64,000 bases of DNA from Parabacteroides timonensis (lineage in GTDB: Bacteria > Bacteroidota > Bacteroidia > Bacteroidales > Tannerellaceae). Where the stretch lies: assembly GCF_900128505.1 (NCBI RefSeq), contig NZ_LT669941.1:4444787-4508786 (forward strand), in the 5' to 3' direction. The notes under the pieces are model-generated. The model was given only the letters and a program-made list of their open reading frames with translations. It was not told the DNA's origin and did no database searches. Of the stretch, positions 33,471-42,900 are shown in pieces. The stretch's first letter is position 1; every line of letters starts with the position of its first letter. The translations under genes were made by a program, and so were the position numbers.

Positions 33471-36400
33471 TTAGAATGATAAATTAACACCAAATGTAAA
33501 GGTACGAGTTGTAGGATATATTTCTCCTCGTCCGGCAATAGAACCGGCTGTTCCCGGATCAAGTACACTAGATCCTGTAAGGCTTACTTCGGGGTCGAGT
33601 CCGGAGTACTTAGTGAAGGTAAATAGATTCAAACCTGAAGCATATACGCGTAAGTTTCTGATTTCTTTACATGGTAACTTAAAGGTATAACCTAGTGTAA
33701 TATTATCGATCTTAACAAAATTACCATTTTCAATATAATAATCCGAGTAAACAGGAGAGTCCCATATATAAGATTGCATACCTTTCGGTATTTCAAGTGC
33801 TTTCTTTGTCATATTTGTTCCTGCTTTGGCATGTTGTGCCTGTGTAAATCGCATATCATAACGATTTAATACCTGGAACAGGAATGAACCGCGGGCTGAG
33901 ATTGTCAGGTCGAAATTTTTATAAAAAATAGTGGTACTTAAACCGGCATTGATTTTGGGTATACCATTACCGGTGATTGCTTTGTCTTCTTCTCCAATCT
34001 TATCAGCTGTAGTCGGCTTGTTATCTTTATCATAAAATAACCATTTTCCTTCAGGAGTCAAACCTGCATAACGCCAACTATAAAAGTTTCCGACAGGTTG
34101 TCCTTGTTCCAGTCTATGAGTATAAGTTTTCATAGGCTCTTCTGTATCACCTACTTGCACCCAGTCTTTTTGATACAAAGCGTTTGATAATGAGTTTACG
34201 ACATTTTTGTTGTAAGAAAAATTACCATTGACAGACCATTGTAAATCTTTGTTTCTGATAGCATCATAATTCATAGATAGTTCTATACCCTTATTTGTGA
34301 TTTTACCTACATTAGCCCAGGTATTGGCAACCAGGTTTGGTGGTACAGGTACCGGATAATTGAATAACAGGTCTGATGTTTTTCTCATGTATACATCAAC
34401 GGAACCGGATAAGCGATTTTTGAATAAGGAGAAGTCTACACCGAGATTATATTCATTTTTAGTTTCCCATTTCAGGTCCGGATTGGGATTTGAGGTCGGA
34501 ACAACCGATTGAACCCAATTCCCGTTAGAATAAATGATTTGTCCGTAATCCAACAGAGTAAGTGATAAATAGGGATCGTTAGGCATAGTTCCGGTTACTC
34601 CAAAACCTGCTCTCAATTTCAATGTATTGATAAATTCAACATCTTTTAAAAAGTTTTCTTTCTTTATTTCCCAACCAGCAGATATTGCAGGGAATAATCC
34701 CCATTTATTACTTTTACCAAATTTGGAGGAGCCTTCATCCCTTAAACTTCCCATAATGAAATATTTTTCATCGAAATTATAAGTAACACGGCCAAAGAAA
34801 GCAATCAGTTTGCTGCTATTTCTAAAACTTCCGAGAGTGGCTTTTCCATCTTTAATGGAACTGGCGGTGCCTATGTTCCAAGGACCAAATAAGTCTGTCG
34901 GAAGATTATCTGCATACATATTGGTATATTTATAATCGAAGTCCTGATAGCTATATCCTACCATTGCAGAAAAACGATGTTTACCGATAGCTTTAACATA
35001 ATCTCCTGTAAGTTCCAGGGTTTTATCCATATTCAGGGTATTAGTTAATGTTGCATTTGGTAATGTTCCATTTTGGGCAAAAGAAGGATGTTTTTTTGTT
35101 CTTGAGGCATTGTATTCGGTGTCATATCTTTGCATGGCTCCCATAGCCGATATGTTTAACCCTTCGAAAGGAGATAAAGTTATTTTCCCACTAGCTAGAA
35201 GTCGATTCCATTCTTTTTCCCTGGTTTCTTCTTTTAATAAAGCGACAGGATTAGATGGCATTCCGTACGTATCGACATAGCTACCGTCTTCATTGTAAAT
35301 GGGTATTGTAGGATTTCTTTGGATAGCTCCAACATATACACCTCTTTCTCCTACCAGATTGTCTTTTCCGGTTGCATTGTTGATATTTAAATTAATCTTC
35401 AGACGGTTATTGAACATCGCATGGTTGACGCTTGCTTTCACGTTTAGCTGATCTCTGTCTGAATTTAGAATGATCCCTTGATTTTGTTTATATGTGACGG
35501 AGGCTGAATAATTAGAATTCATATCACCTCCCCGTATAGACAGGTTATGAGATTGGCTTATCGGTGTTCTTAATATCTCATCAACATAATTGACGTTGTC
35601 TCCATAGTCTAAAATATTCACATTGTTTTCAATGAACTGTGGGTCGTTTTTTAGATTCTTGTATTCGCTTGCACTTAAAACGTCTATTTTGTTTTTAATT
35701 GTATTGACGGATAGGTAGCCATTGTAATCTAACGTCATCTTTCCGGAACCGTTATTTCTTTTCGTTGTTACAATTACGACACCATTAGTCCCTCTTGTAC
35801 CATAAATAGCTGCGGCAGATCCGTCTTTCAACACATCGATACTTTCAATATCTTCAGGAGCAATAGCACTTAATACACCACCAGGAATACCATCGATAAT
35901 GATGAGGGGAGCAGTGGAAGAAGAAAGAGTTGACACTCCTCTAAGCATCATTTGTATATCAGAAGTTGGGTCGCCGGAAGGATTTACTACTTGTAAGCCT
36001 GCTACTTTCCCTTGTATAAGTTGTTCTGCACTTTTAACCGAACCTTTTATAAAATCATCGGAGGTTACTTTTGATATGGAGGTTGTTATTTCAGATCGCC
36101 GTTGCTGACCATATCCGATTACAACAACTTCGTCGATCATCTTTGTATCTTCGATTAATCTGATATTTAAATTTGTTTGATTGGTAACAGTGACTTCTTG
36201 CATGTTATATCCTATGTAGGAAATAACAAGAGGTTCTTTCCCTGATATTTCAAGGGTAAAATTACCATCTGCATCAGATATAGTTCCGTTGGATGTTCCT
36301 TTCTCTACAACATTGGCACCGATAATGGCTTCTCCGGATTGATCTGTGACAGTACCTGTGATTTTCCGTTTTTGTTGTGTCGTGCTTGTTTCAGTACTTT

Positions 36401-36761
36401 TTTTCTCAAACAGATAAATTTTGCCATTTTTCACTTCGTAGTTCAAATTGGTACCACTTACAAGTTTGTCTAACGCTTGGTTGAGTTCTACATCTGTAAC
36501 ATGAATACTAATTCTACGATTCAGATTAACAATTTGTTTGCTATATGCCATGCTGAGACCCGTTTGTTGTGAGATGGCAGATAGTACAGTTTCTACTTTC
36601 ACATTGTCGAGGGCAATGGAAACTTTCTGGGCAGAGGCTTTTGCGGTAAAACTTAATAAAGAGATTACCCAAAATAGAAATGTAAGTTTCATTGTATTCG
36701 GAATTTTCTTAATTAATAATAACAAATGCTTACTCTCTGATGTGAGATACTTTTTTTTCAT
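33471..36761 (-). CDS. SusC-like TonB-dependent transporter with STN domain (PUL 3)
   Basis: This 1096-residue receptor has an extended N-terminus before the signal core (MKLTFLFWVISLLSFTAKASAQ at about 24-45; Met24 may be the start). The STN domain follows (VSIALDNVKVETVLSAISQQ, to about 115), then the beta-sandwich (ITGTVTDQSGEAIIGANVVEKG). The plug opens after IDEVVVIGYGQQRRSEI and the barrel ends TFTFGVNLSF. It works with the SusD behind it and signals through the FecR 3/ECF 3 pair in front (95-nt gap). Its plug lacks the usual NL or GS after the TonB-box-like VVVIGYG, a minor variant. Confidence 0.95.
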   Translation of the reverse strand: MKKKYLTSESKHLLLLIKKIPNTMKLTFLFWVISLLSFTAKASAQKVSIALDNVKVETVLSAISQQTGLSMAYSKQIVNLNRRISIHVTDVELNQALDKLVSGTNLNYEVKNGKIYLFEKKSTETSTTQQKRKITGTVTDQSGEAIIGANVVEKGTSNGTISDADGNFTLEISGKEPLVISYIGYNMQEVTVTNQTNLNIRLIEDTKMIDEVVVIGYGQQRRSEITTSISKVTSDDFIKGSVKSAEQLIQGKVAGLQVVNPSGDPTSDIQMMLRGVSTLSSSTAPLIIIDGIPGGVLSAIAPEDIESIDVLKDGSAAAIYGTRGTNGVVIVTTKRNNGSGKMTLDYNGYLSVNTIKNKIDVLSASEYKNLKNDPQFIENNVNILDYGDNVNYVDEILRTPISQSHNLSIRGGDMNSNYSASVTYKQNQGIILNSDRDQLNVKASVNHAMFNNRLKINLNINNATGKDNLVGERGVYVGAIQRNPTIPIYNEDGSYVDTYGMPSNPVALLKEETREKEWNRLLASGKITLSPFEGLNISAMGAMQRYDTEYNASRTKKHPSFAQNGTLPNATLTNTLNMDKTLELTGDYVKAIGKHRFSAMVGYSYQDFDYKYTNMYADNLPTDLFGPWNIGTASSIKDGKATLGSFRNSSKLIAFFGRVTYNFDEKYFIMGSLRDEGSSKFGKSNKWGLFPAISAGWEIKKENFLKDVEFINTLKLRAGFGVTGTMPNDPYLSLTLLDYGQIIYSNGNWVQSVVPTSNPNPDLKWETKNEYNLGVDFSLFKNRLSGSVDVYMRKTSDLLFNYPVPVPPNLVANTWANVGKITNKGIELSMNYDAIRNKDLQWSVNGNFSYNKNVVNSLSNALYQKDWVQVGDTEEPMKTYTHRLEQGQPVGNFYSWRYAGLTPEGKWLFYDKDNKPTTADKIGEEDKAITGNGIPKINAGLSTTIFYKNFDLTISARGSFLFQVLNRYDMRFTQAQHAKAGTNMTKKALEIPKGMQSYIWDSPVYSDYYIENGNFVKIDNITLGYTFKLPCKEIRNLRVYASGLNLFTFTKYSGLDPEVSLTGSSVLDPGTAGSIAGRGEIYPTTRTFTFGVNLSF

Positions 36762-36856
36762 CTTGTGTAATTTTAAGGTTGAATACTAGTGATGATAGTA
36801 GCATGCTTCTGAATAATTGACACATGTCTGAAAAAAAAGTATGAGTTGAATATTGT

Positions 36857-37849
36857 TTATTTCTTCAAAGAAACAGAGTAAGAGCTATTTTTCTGCTCTG
36901 TAAATCGCACAGGTGCAATCTTTTCTAATTCAGATAATATTTCCTGAACTTGTTTTTTGTGTGATGTAAGTGTATAGCTATATTTTAAAGTTGAAGGATC
37001 ATTGATGATAAAGTTTATGTTGTACCATCGGGAAAGTGTTGCTATAACTTCAGACAAAGGAGTATTGTCAAATATGATCAGATTTTTTTTCCAAGCAGAA
37101 GCCTGTGTTATATCTTTGGATTTTGTAATCAGACATTTTTGAGTTATTTTATTATAAGTAGCTTTTTCCCCTGGTTTTAAAAAAGCAATAGATTGTATTT
37201 TATTACTGATAGATATTTTTCCAGTCTCAAGTGTAATGAGAATATCAGAGTCGCTTGAATATGCTTTTACATTAAAAGTAGTGCCCAGTACTTGTACATT
37301 TATGCTATTTAAATCAACAATAAAAGGACGTTCCTTATTAGAACTGATTTCAAAAAAGGCTTCACCCTCTAATTCTACTTTTCGTTCTGTGAAGCTGAAT
37401 TTTCGGGGATATTTTATCCGGCTTTCTGAATTTAAGGAAGCCTTCGAACCATCCTGAAATACCAGTTGCATGCGTTCTCCTTTGGGCACGACTATTTCTT
37501 CATATCCAGCGTTATCAAACAGATCCACTTTTTTGTCGATATACCAGAATTGTCCTGTGAGTAAGAGTATAGGGATAAGTATGGCTGCAACTTTGAATAG
37601 GATACGTCCTCTCTGTTGTCTACGAATACGATTTATAATGAACTCGTACATTTCGGATGAAGGAATCGGGTGTTCTATATAATCTGATTCCTGCCTTAAT
37701 GGAATATTTTTTAAATCGTTATCCATTAGCTTAGATAAAAAGGTTCCTCCTTCAGGAGTAGAGAACCAACGTATAACTTCTTTGGCTTCTTCCTGAGTTG
37801 CCGTATTATTCAGTGTATTATCTATTTTTCTTTTATCCGGGGTGTCCAT
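36857..37849 (-). CDS. FecR-family anti-sigma factor (PUL 3)
   Basis: This 330-residue protein has a cytoplasmic part with DNTLNNTATQEEAKEVIRWF, a membrane helix (KVAAILIPILLLTGQFWYI), the FecR domain (IVVPKGERMQLVFQDGSKASLNSES) and C-terminal DUF4974 (IFDNTPLSEVIATLSRWYNI). It lies 62 nt behind the sigma gene and in front of SusC 3. It is the most diverged of the three FecR proteins in the N-terminal region, consistent with separate sigma pairing. Confidence 0.93.
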   Translation of the reverse strand: MDTPDKRKIDNTLNNTATQEEAKEVIRWFSTPEGGTFLSKLMDNDLKNIPLRQESDYIEHPIPSSEMYEFIINRIRRQQRGRILFKVAAILIPILLLTGQFWYIDKKVDLFDNAGYEEIVVPKGERMQLVFQDGSKASLNSESRIKYPRKFSFTERKVELEGEAFFEISSNKERPFIVDLNSINVQVLGTTFNVKAYSSDSDILITLETGKISISNKIQSIAFLKPGEKATYNKITQKCLITKSKDITQASAWKKNLIIFDNTPLSEVIATLSRWYNINFIINDPSTLKYSYTLTSHKKQVQEILSELEKIAPVRFTEQKNSSYSVSLKK

Positions 37850-37911
37850 ATTGTTTGTTTTTTAATTGACATTTTATGTGTTTTGAAGTATGAATTAGAT
37901 CCAGAATGCTC

Positions 37912-38529
37912 CTATCTGATTAATAAATAGGTTATTAACAGTAGTGTCTTGTCGAAATTATTACGTAGTATTTTGATCGCCTGAGCGTAATGTGTTTTGA
38001 CTGTTGGTATCGATATTTGCATTTTCTTTGCAATTTCCTGATTGGAGAGATTTCCTTGTAATTTGTATAGACAAACTATTTTTTTCTGTTCAGGTAGACC
38101 ATTGATTGCATGATACAATGCTATCATCTGTTCTTTTTCTTCTAATCGGGATAATATTTCGTTTTCATATTCGATCGGTGATTGTGCCATTTCGTAGTTT
38201 TTTTCGAGAGCAGTCAAATTATTCCTGATTTCGTTCAGTGTATAATTTTTAAGCATCGTATGTAAGTAATTTTTTAAATTGACGTTGATTATTAATATCT
38301 CTCGGATTTCCCATAGTTTCAGGAATATTTGTTGAACTATATCCTTCGCTACATCCTTGTCTTTAAGATATTTGTAAGCTAATACATAAAGCAGTCTGTT
38401 ATACCGGTTATAAATTACCGTAAATGCATTTTCATTACTCCTTTTTAAAAGGGATAATAACTGTTCGTCAGTATATTCTAAAAATGTGTTATATTGGTTG
38501 TACATCTTTTGTTTTTCATTTGCTAGCAT
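37912..38529 (-). CDS. ECF-type sigma factor (PUL 3)
   Basis: This 205-residue protein has region 2 (NRLLYVLAYKYLKDKDVAKDIVQQIFLKLWEIREI) and region 4 (LPEQKKIVCLYKLQGNLSNQEIAKKMQISIPTVKTHYAQAIKIL). A Met at residue 9 (38505) is an alternative start. It is the first gene of PUL 3; dinB lies 84 nt further upstream on the same strand and reads towards it. Its target is expected to be the susC 3 promoter in the 36762-36856 gap. Confidence 0.93.
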   Translation of the reverse strand: MLANEKQKMYNQYNTFLEYTDEQLLSLLKRSNENAFTVIYNRYNRLLYVLAYKYLKDKDVAKDIVQQIFLKLWEIREILIINVNLKNYLHTMLKNYTLNEIRNNLTALEKNYEMAQSPIEYENEILSRLEEKEQMIALYHAINGLPEQKKIVCLYKLQGNLSNQEIAKKMQISIPTVKTHYAQAIKILRNNFDKTLLLITYLLIR

Positions 38530-38613
38530 TTGATTTTCCGAAAAGGAACAAAATATTCATATATAACATGACACATGAAAACGAGAAAAGGATGATAAAA
38601 ACTGAATTTATTT

Positions 38614-39720
38614 TTAGTGATTGATCACTTTCCAATCATTAAACTCCAAACTTAACTGTTTCCATCTTTCTTTTTCTATTGTTTCTTCCCGTTCTTCCTG
38701 TGGGTTTGAAACAGAAAGGCCAAGTAGGCGGATCGGGTGTGTGGCGTAATTAACCTCTTTCAGTAGCTGTTTGGCTAACGGAAGGATTTCATTGAGGGTG
38801 GTTAGTTCGTGGAGTTGTGTGATACTTTTCGTTTTGAGGGTGAAATCATGGAATTTGATCTTTAATGTGAGGGTGTTACCTTTGAACCCCGTTCGTTGCA
38901 GGCGGCCGATCAGTTCGGTCGCTACATGGTAAAGCTCGATGATGACGGACGATTGGAGGGAAATATCTTTTTCCAGCGTATGTTCGCATCCTACCGATTT
39001 GCGGATACGCACGGCTTCGACCGGGCGCAGGTCTATTCCGCGGGAACATTCATAATACAGGAAGCCGGCTTTCCCGAACTGGCGGGTAAGCATTTCCAAT
39101 GAGCATTCCCTTAGCTTTTCTCCATTGTGGATACCCAACGTATGCATCTTTTTGGCGGTGACGGGACCGACACCCCAGAATGATTCGATGGGCAGGCGGG
39201 CGATAAAATCGAGAGCCTGTGCCGGATGGATCGTACAAAGACCGTCCGGTTTCCGGTAGTCGGAAGCAATCTTTGCCAGGAACTTATTATAGGATACGCC
39301 AGCTGAGGCGACCAGGTTCAGTTCCTGACGAATCTTTTGTTTGATTTCTTTAGCGATATCGACGGCTAGAAGCATTTGTTTTTTATTTTCTGTTACGTCG
39401 AGAAATGCTTCATCCAGTGAGAGAGGTTCTATGATATCTGTATATTCATGGAATATTTCATGGATCTGTGAGGAGACCTCTTTATATACATTCATTCTAC
39501 CCGGAACGAAGATCAAGTGAGGGCATAATCGTTTAGCTTTTTGTGACGACATGGCGGAACGGACTCCATATTTCCGTGCTTCATAGCTGGCTGCGGCAAC
39601 CACACCACGTTCTTCCGAATAACCGACGGCTAATGCTTTTCCCCGTAATTCCGGATTATCCCGCTGCTCGACTGATGCATAGAATGCATCCATATCTATA
39701 TGTATGATTTTACGTTCCGT
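38614..39720 (-). CDS. dinB: DNA polymerase IV, apparent ACG start
   Basis: This is a Y-family translesion polymerase of about 368 residues. The first ATG (39693) would begin MDAFYASVEQRD and lose the preceding catalytic Asp of the conserved IIHIDMDAF motif. The frame stays open upstream and reads T-E-R-K-I-I-H-I-D before that Met. At the position where relatives begin MERKIIHID, the codon is ACG (39720-39718), 4 nt after a strong AAAAGGAGG ribosome site. A -7 element TATCTTTG (39749-39742) sits just ahead. No ATG, GTG or TTG exists between the promoter and this point. The palm motif EPLSLDEAFLDVT and the little-finger domain are intact. So either ACG is used as a weak start or the gene is crippled. 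Confidence 0.88.
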   Translation of the reverse strand, partial: TERKIIHIDMDAFYASVEQRDNPELRGKALAVGYSEERGVVAAASYEARKYGVRSAMSSQKAKRLCPHLIFVPGRMNVYKEVSSQIHEIFHEYTDIIEPLSLDEAFLDVTENKKQMLLAVDIAKEIKQKIRQELNLVASAGVSYNKFLAKIASDYRKPDGLCTIHPAQALDFIARLPIESFWGVGPVTAKKMHTLGIHNGEKLRECSLEMLTRQFGKAGFLYYECSRGIDLRPVEAVRIRKSVGCEHTLEKDISLQSSVIIELYHVATELIGRLQRTGFKGNTLTLKIKFHDFTLKTKSITQLHELTTLNEILPLAKQLLKEVNYATHPIRLLGLSVSNPQEEREETIEKERWKQLSLEFNDWKVINH

Positions 39721-39943
39721 ATAACCTCCTTTTCCTAAACAAAGATAGCTAAAAAAAGGAACATGCGGATATTTGCCTACTACTTATAAAATCCAAAATA
39801 AGTTTAATCGATTTCTGATATATTATAAATATGACGATATTTGTATTCGAGTAAAAAGAGTAAAAACCAAGTTGTTGCAGAAAATGTCCGCTTTTTAGTA
39901 TGGACAATCATATGAGCACTTAAAAAAGAAGGTGTATCCACAA

Positions 39944-42900
39944 ATGAAGAAAAGTATTTTATTAAGGTTGTTTATTATTGTGTGTTTATTGACAGGGTAT
40001 TGGGGAATGTTCGGGGTACAAAGTATAAAAGCTGATATCAATCAGCTTCCGGAGCATAACAAGGATGTGTATGACGAATTTATTCCAATATATAGTTCTT
40101 TATTTGGTAAAATAAATAGTTTAAGTACTTCTGATAATTGGGGACAGACTACTATTTTATCTGAATTTGAGATTCAAGGGGGGAATAACATTCTTAAATT
40201 GGAATCATTCAACACTCAACCTATTTCTTTCTATGAGGATGCATTCCTCAGATCGGTAGTGACACATATAAATGTAGACCTATTTGTAGAACAAGAGATT
40301 AATTCTTTGGATGTTCGATTATTTGCTCCGAGAGATGAAAATGTAACTCTTCAATATGTAACAGGACCTTTATCCGCAGGGAAATGGCATACTTTGCAAA
40401 TTCCATTGGTAGATTTTAGATTATTGGCGGGAGAAAAGGAGCCGGTAAAGATAACCTCATTACAATTCGGATTATCGGGGAATGAGGTAGGGACGACGAC
40501 TTTCCTTGACAATATTTATTTCTTTAAGGAGAAAGGAATCGAAGCTGCTCCTATTCCTGGATATCAAAGTTCTAATGTTATAAATGTTTATAGTACGAAA
40601 TATGGAACAGATACAGATTTTCAGTATTTAGCATGGGGGTGGGGTGATTTTAACAATGTCACACAAAAAGGGAAAACCTATGATACGGAAGGTAAGCCAG
40701 TTCTCAAATTTACCGATTTCTCTCTTATGGCGCTTCAATATAATCAAAATGATTGTCTGTTGGATATAAGCGGGAAAGACAGGCTTTCTTTGGTAGTTTG
40801 TCCGGAGACTGATATTGATTTATTGGTTAGGCCTATATTATATAAAAGACATGCCGGAACTCAGGCTGATGTCGGACATACGTATGGACCTTACTCATTG
40901 AGCGCGAATGTTTGGACTACTATTGACATCGATCTTTCTGATTATTATACACAGACGGGCGATAAACTGTCAGTCAGTGTTCTTCAACTTTTCTTAGAAG
41001 GTGATCTGGTAAATATATCACCTTCTACTTTTTATACAAATCATATCTATTTTTATAATAGTAATGACGTAATAGTAGAATCAGCTCCTGATTTTGCGGC
41101 TTATCTCCCTCCGGTTCGTAAAGCTAAAGATGTATTATCTGTATTTGGAGATTCATATATCGACAACGATTCGAAGATCGATGAGGTAACTTTTGTTACG
41201 GACTCCGACGGCGACCAGACAACAGATCCACAGGCCGCATTTATTGGTAATCGTGAAGTGAAGGCTCTAATCAATATGAATCATATACCGATTGAAGTTT
41301 CGGAAACGAATGTTAGTATTATGGATTATTTTCATATAGATGTATATTCAGAAGTAGAAGCAAATTTGACAGTTGATTTAATTGGAGTAGGAGATGATAA
41401 AGGCGGCCAAACCCATACCCTCTCAGCCGGGAAATGGACTCGGATAGATATGCCTAATCCGGTATCCGGTACACTACGCGTTGTTAATTTAACAATTAGC
41501 GAGAACGGTAAGGGTAAGAATATATTTATAGACAATATGTACTTTTACAAAAAGCAGAGACCTTTTACTCCAACCAACCTTGCCTTTTTTAACAGGCAAC
41601 TCAGCCGGGGTGTCAATATTGGTGCTACATACGAACAAAATCCTGATTATGCGTGGAGCGACACATATATCCAGAAAATAAAAGCGAAAGGTTTTAAACA
41701 CGTACGGTTGCCTGTCCGTTGGGATAACTATCCGACGGGAAATTATAGAAGTCTGGAAGAGGCTCCTTATAATATAAAGGCAGAGTTCCTGGCAGAAATA
41801 CAGACTGTGATAGATAAGCTATTGGCTGCCGACCTGAAGGTCATACTAAATATGCATCATTACGATCCGTTGATGGATTTATCAGATACGGAACAAGAAA
41901 AAGAGATAGAACGTTTTCTTGCGCTCTGGGGGCAGTTAGCTGATTATTTTCAGAATTATGATGAACGATTGATTTTTGAAATATTGAATGAACCCCGCGA
42001 TAATATGGATAGCAAATGGAATGAAGTCTTCCCGGAAGCTATCGCTACGATAAGGCAAGGAACTGAGTTCAGGAACGACAATAATAAAAATCGTGTTATC
42101 ATGGTCGGTACGACAAATTGGGGAACAATCTATGGCCTGGAAGGTGAGAATGCTTTAAAATTACCGGAAAATGACGACCGTCTGATTGTAACGATCCATT
42201 ATTATAATCCATTACCCTTTACCCACCAGGGGGCCGAATGGGTAAATCCGATGTATCCTGTCGGATTAAGATGGAATGATACGCAGAAAGAGCGGGATGC
42301 TGTCACTGCTGATTTTAAAAAGGTAAGAGCGTTCAGTCAAAAGAATAATAATGTCCCTATCCATATCGGAGAGTTTGGAGTTCATGAAAAGGCAGATATC
42401 GACTCTCGTCTTCTTTGGACGAACCATGTGGCACGGACAATTGAAAGTTATGGTTTTAGTTTTGCTTACTGGCATCTGACATCAAGTATATACAATACCT
42501 CAAAAGGGTATTATCCTTATCTGCCTGATGCATTGCTTACTTATAATATGCCTGCTAAAGCTGCGGAAATAAAGTTTCTGGACGAAAAGACTATTTATGA
42601 TAGTAATGATTCGAAAGGGAAGAATTGGGCAGTATACAAAGGAGAGGGAGGACAGGTTGGTTCTACCCAATCAGATGGCGTGTTAACGATAAATATAGTA
42701 GACGGAGGTTCTGAAACTTACTCAGTTCAGGCTTTATTGGAAGGGCTTTCCATAGAGAAAAATGCAACCTATGAAGTTTCTTTTACCACAAAATCAACAG
42801 CTGGGGGTAGTGTAAGCTTTTCTACTTATGTAGGTTTAAATGGTAAGCCTTATACTCAATATGGGAGTTTATCATTTATACCAGGAACAACGGAGCAAAC

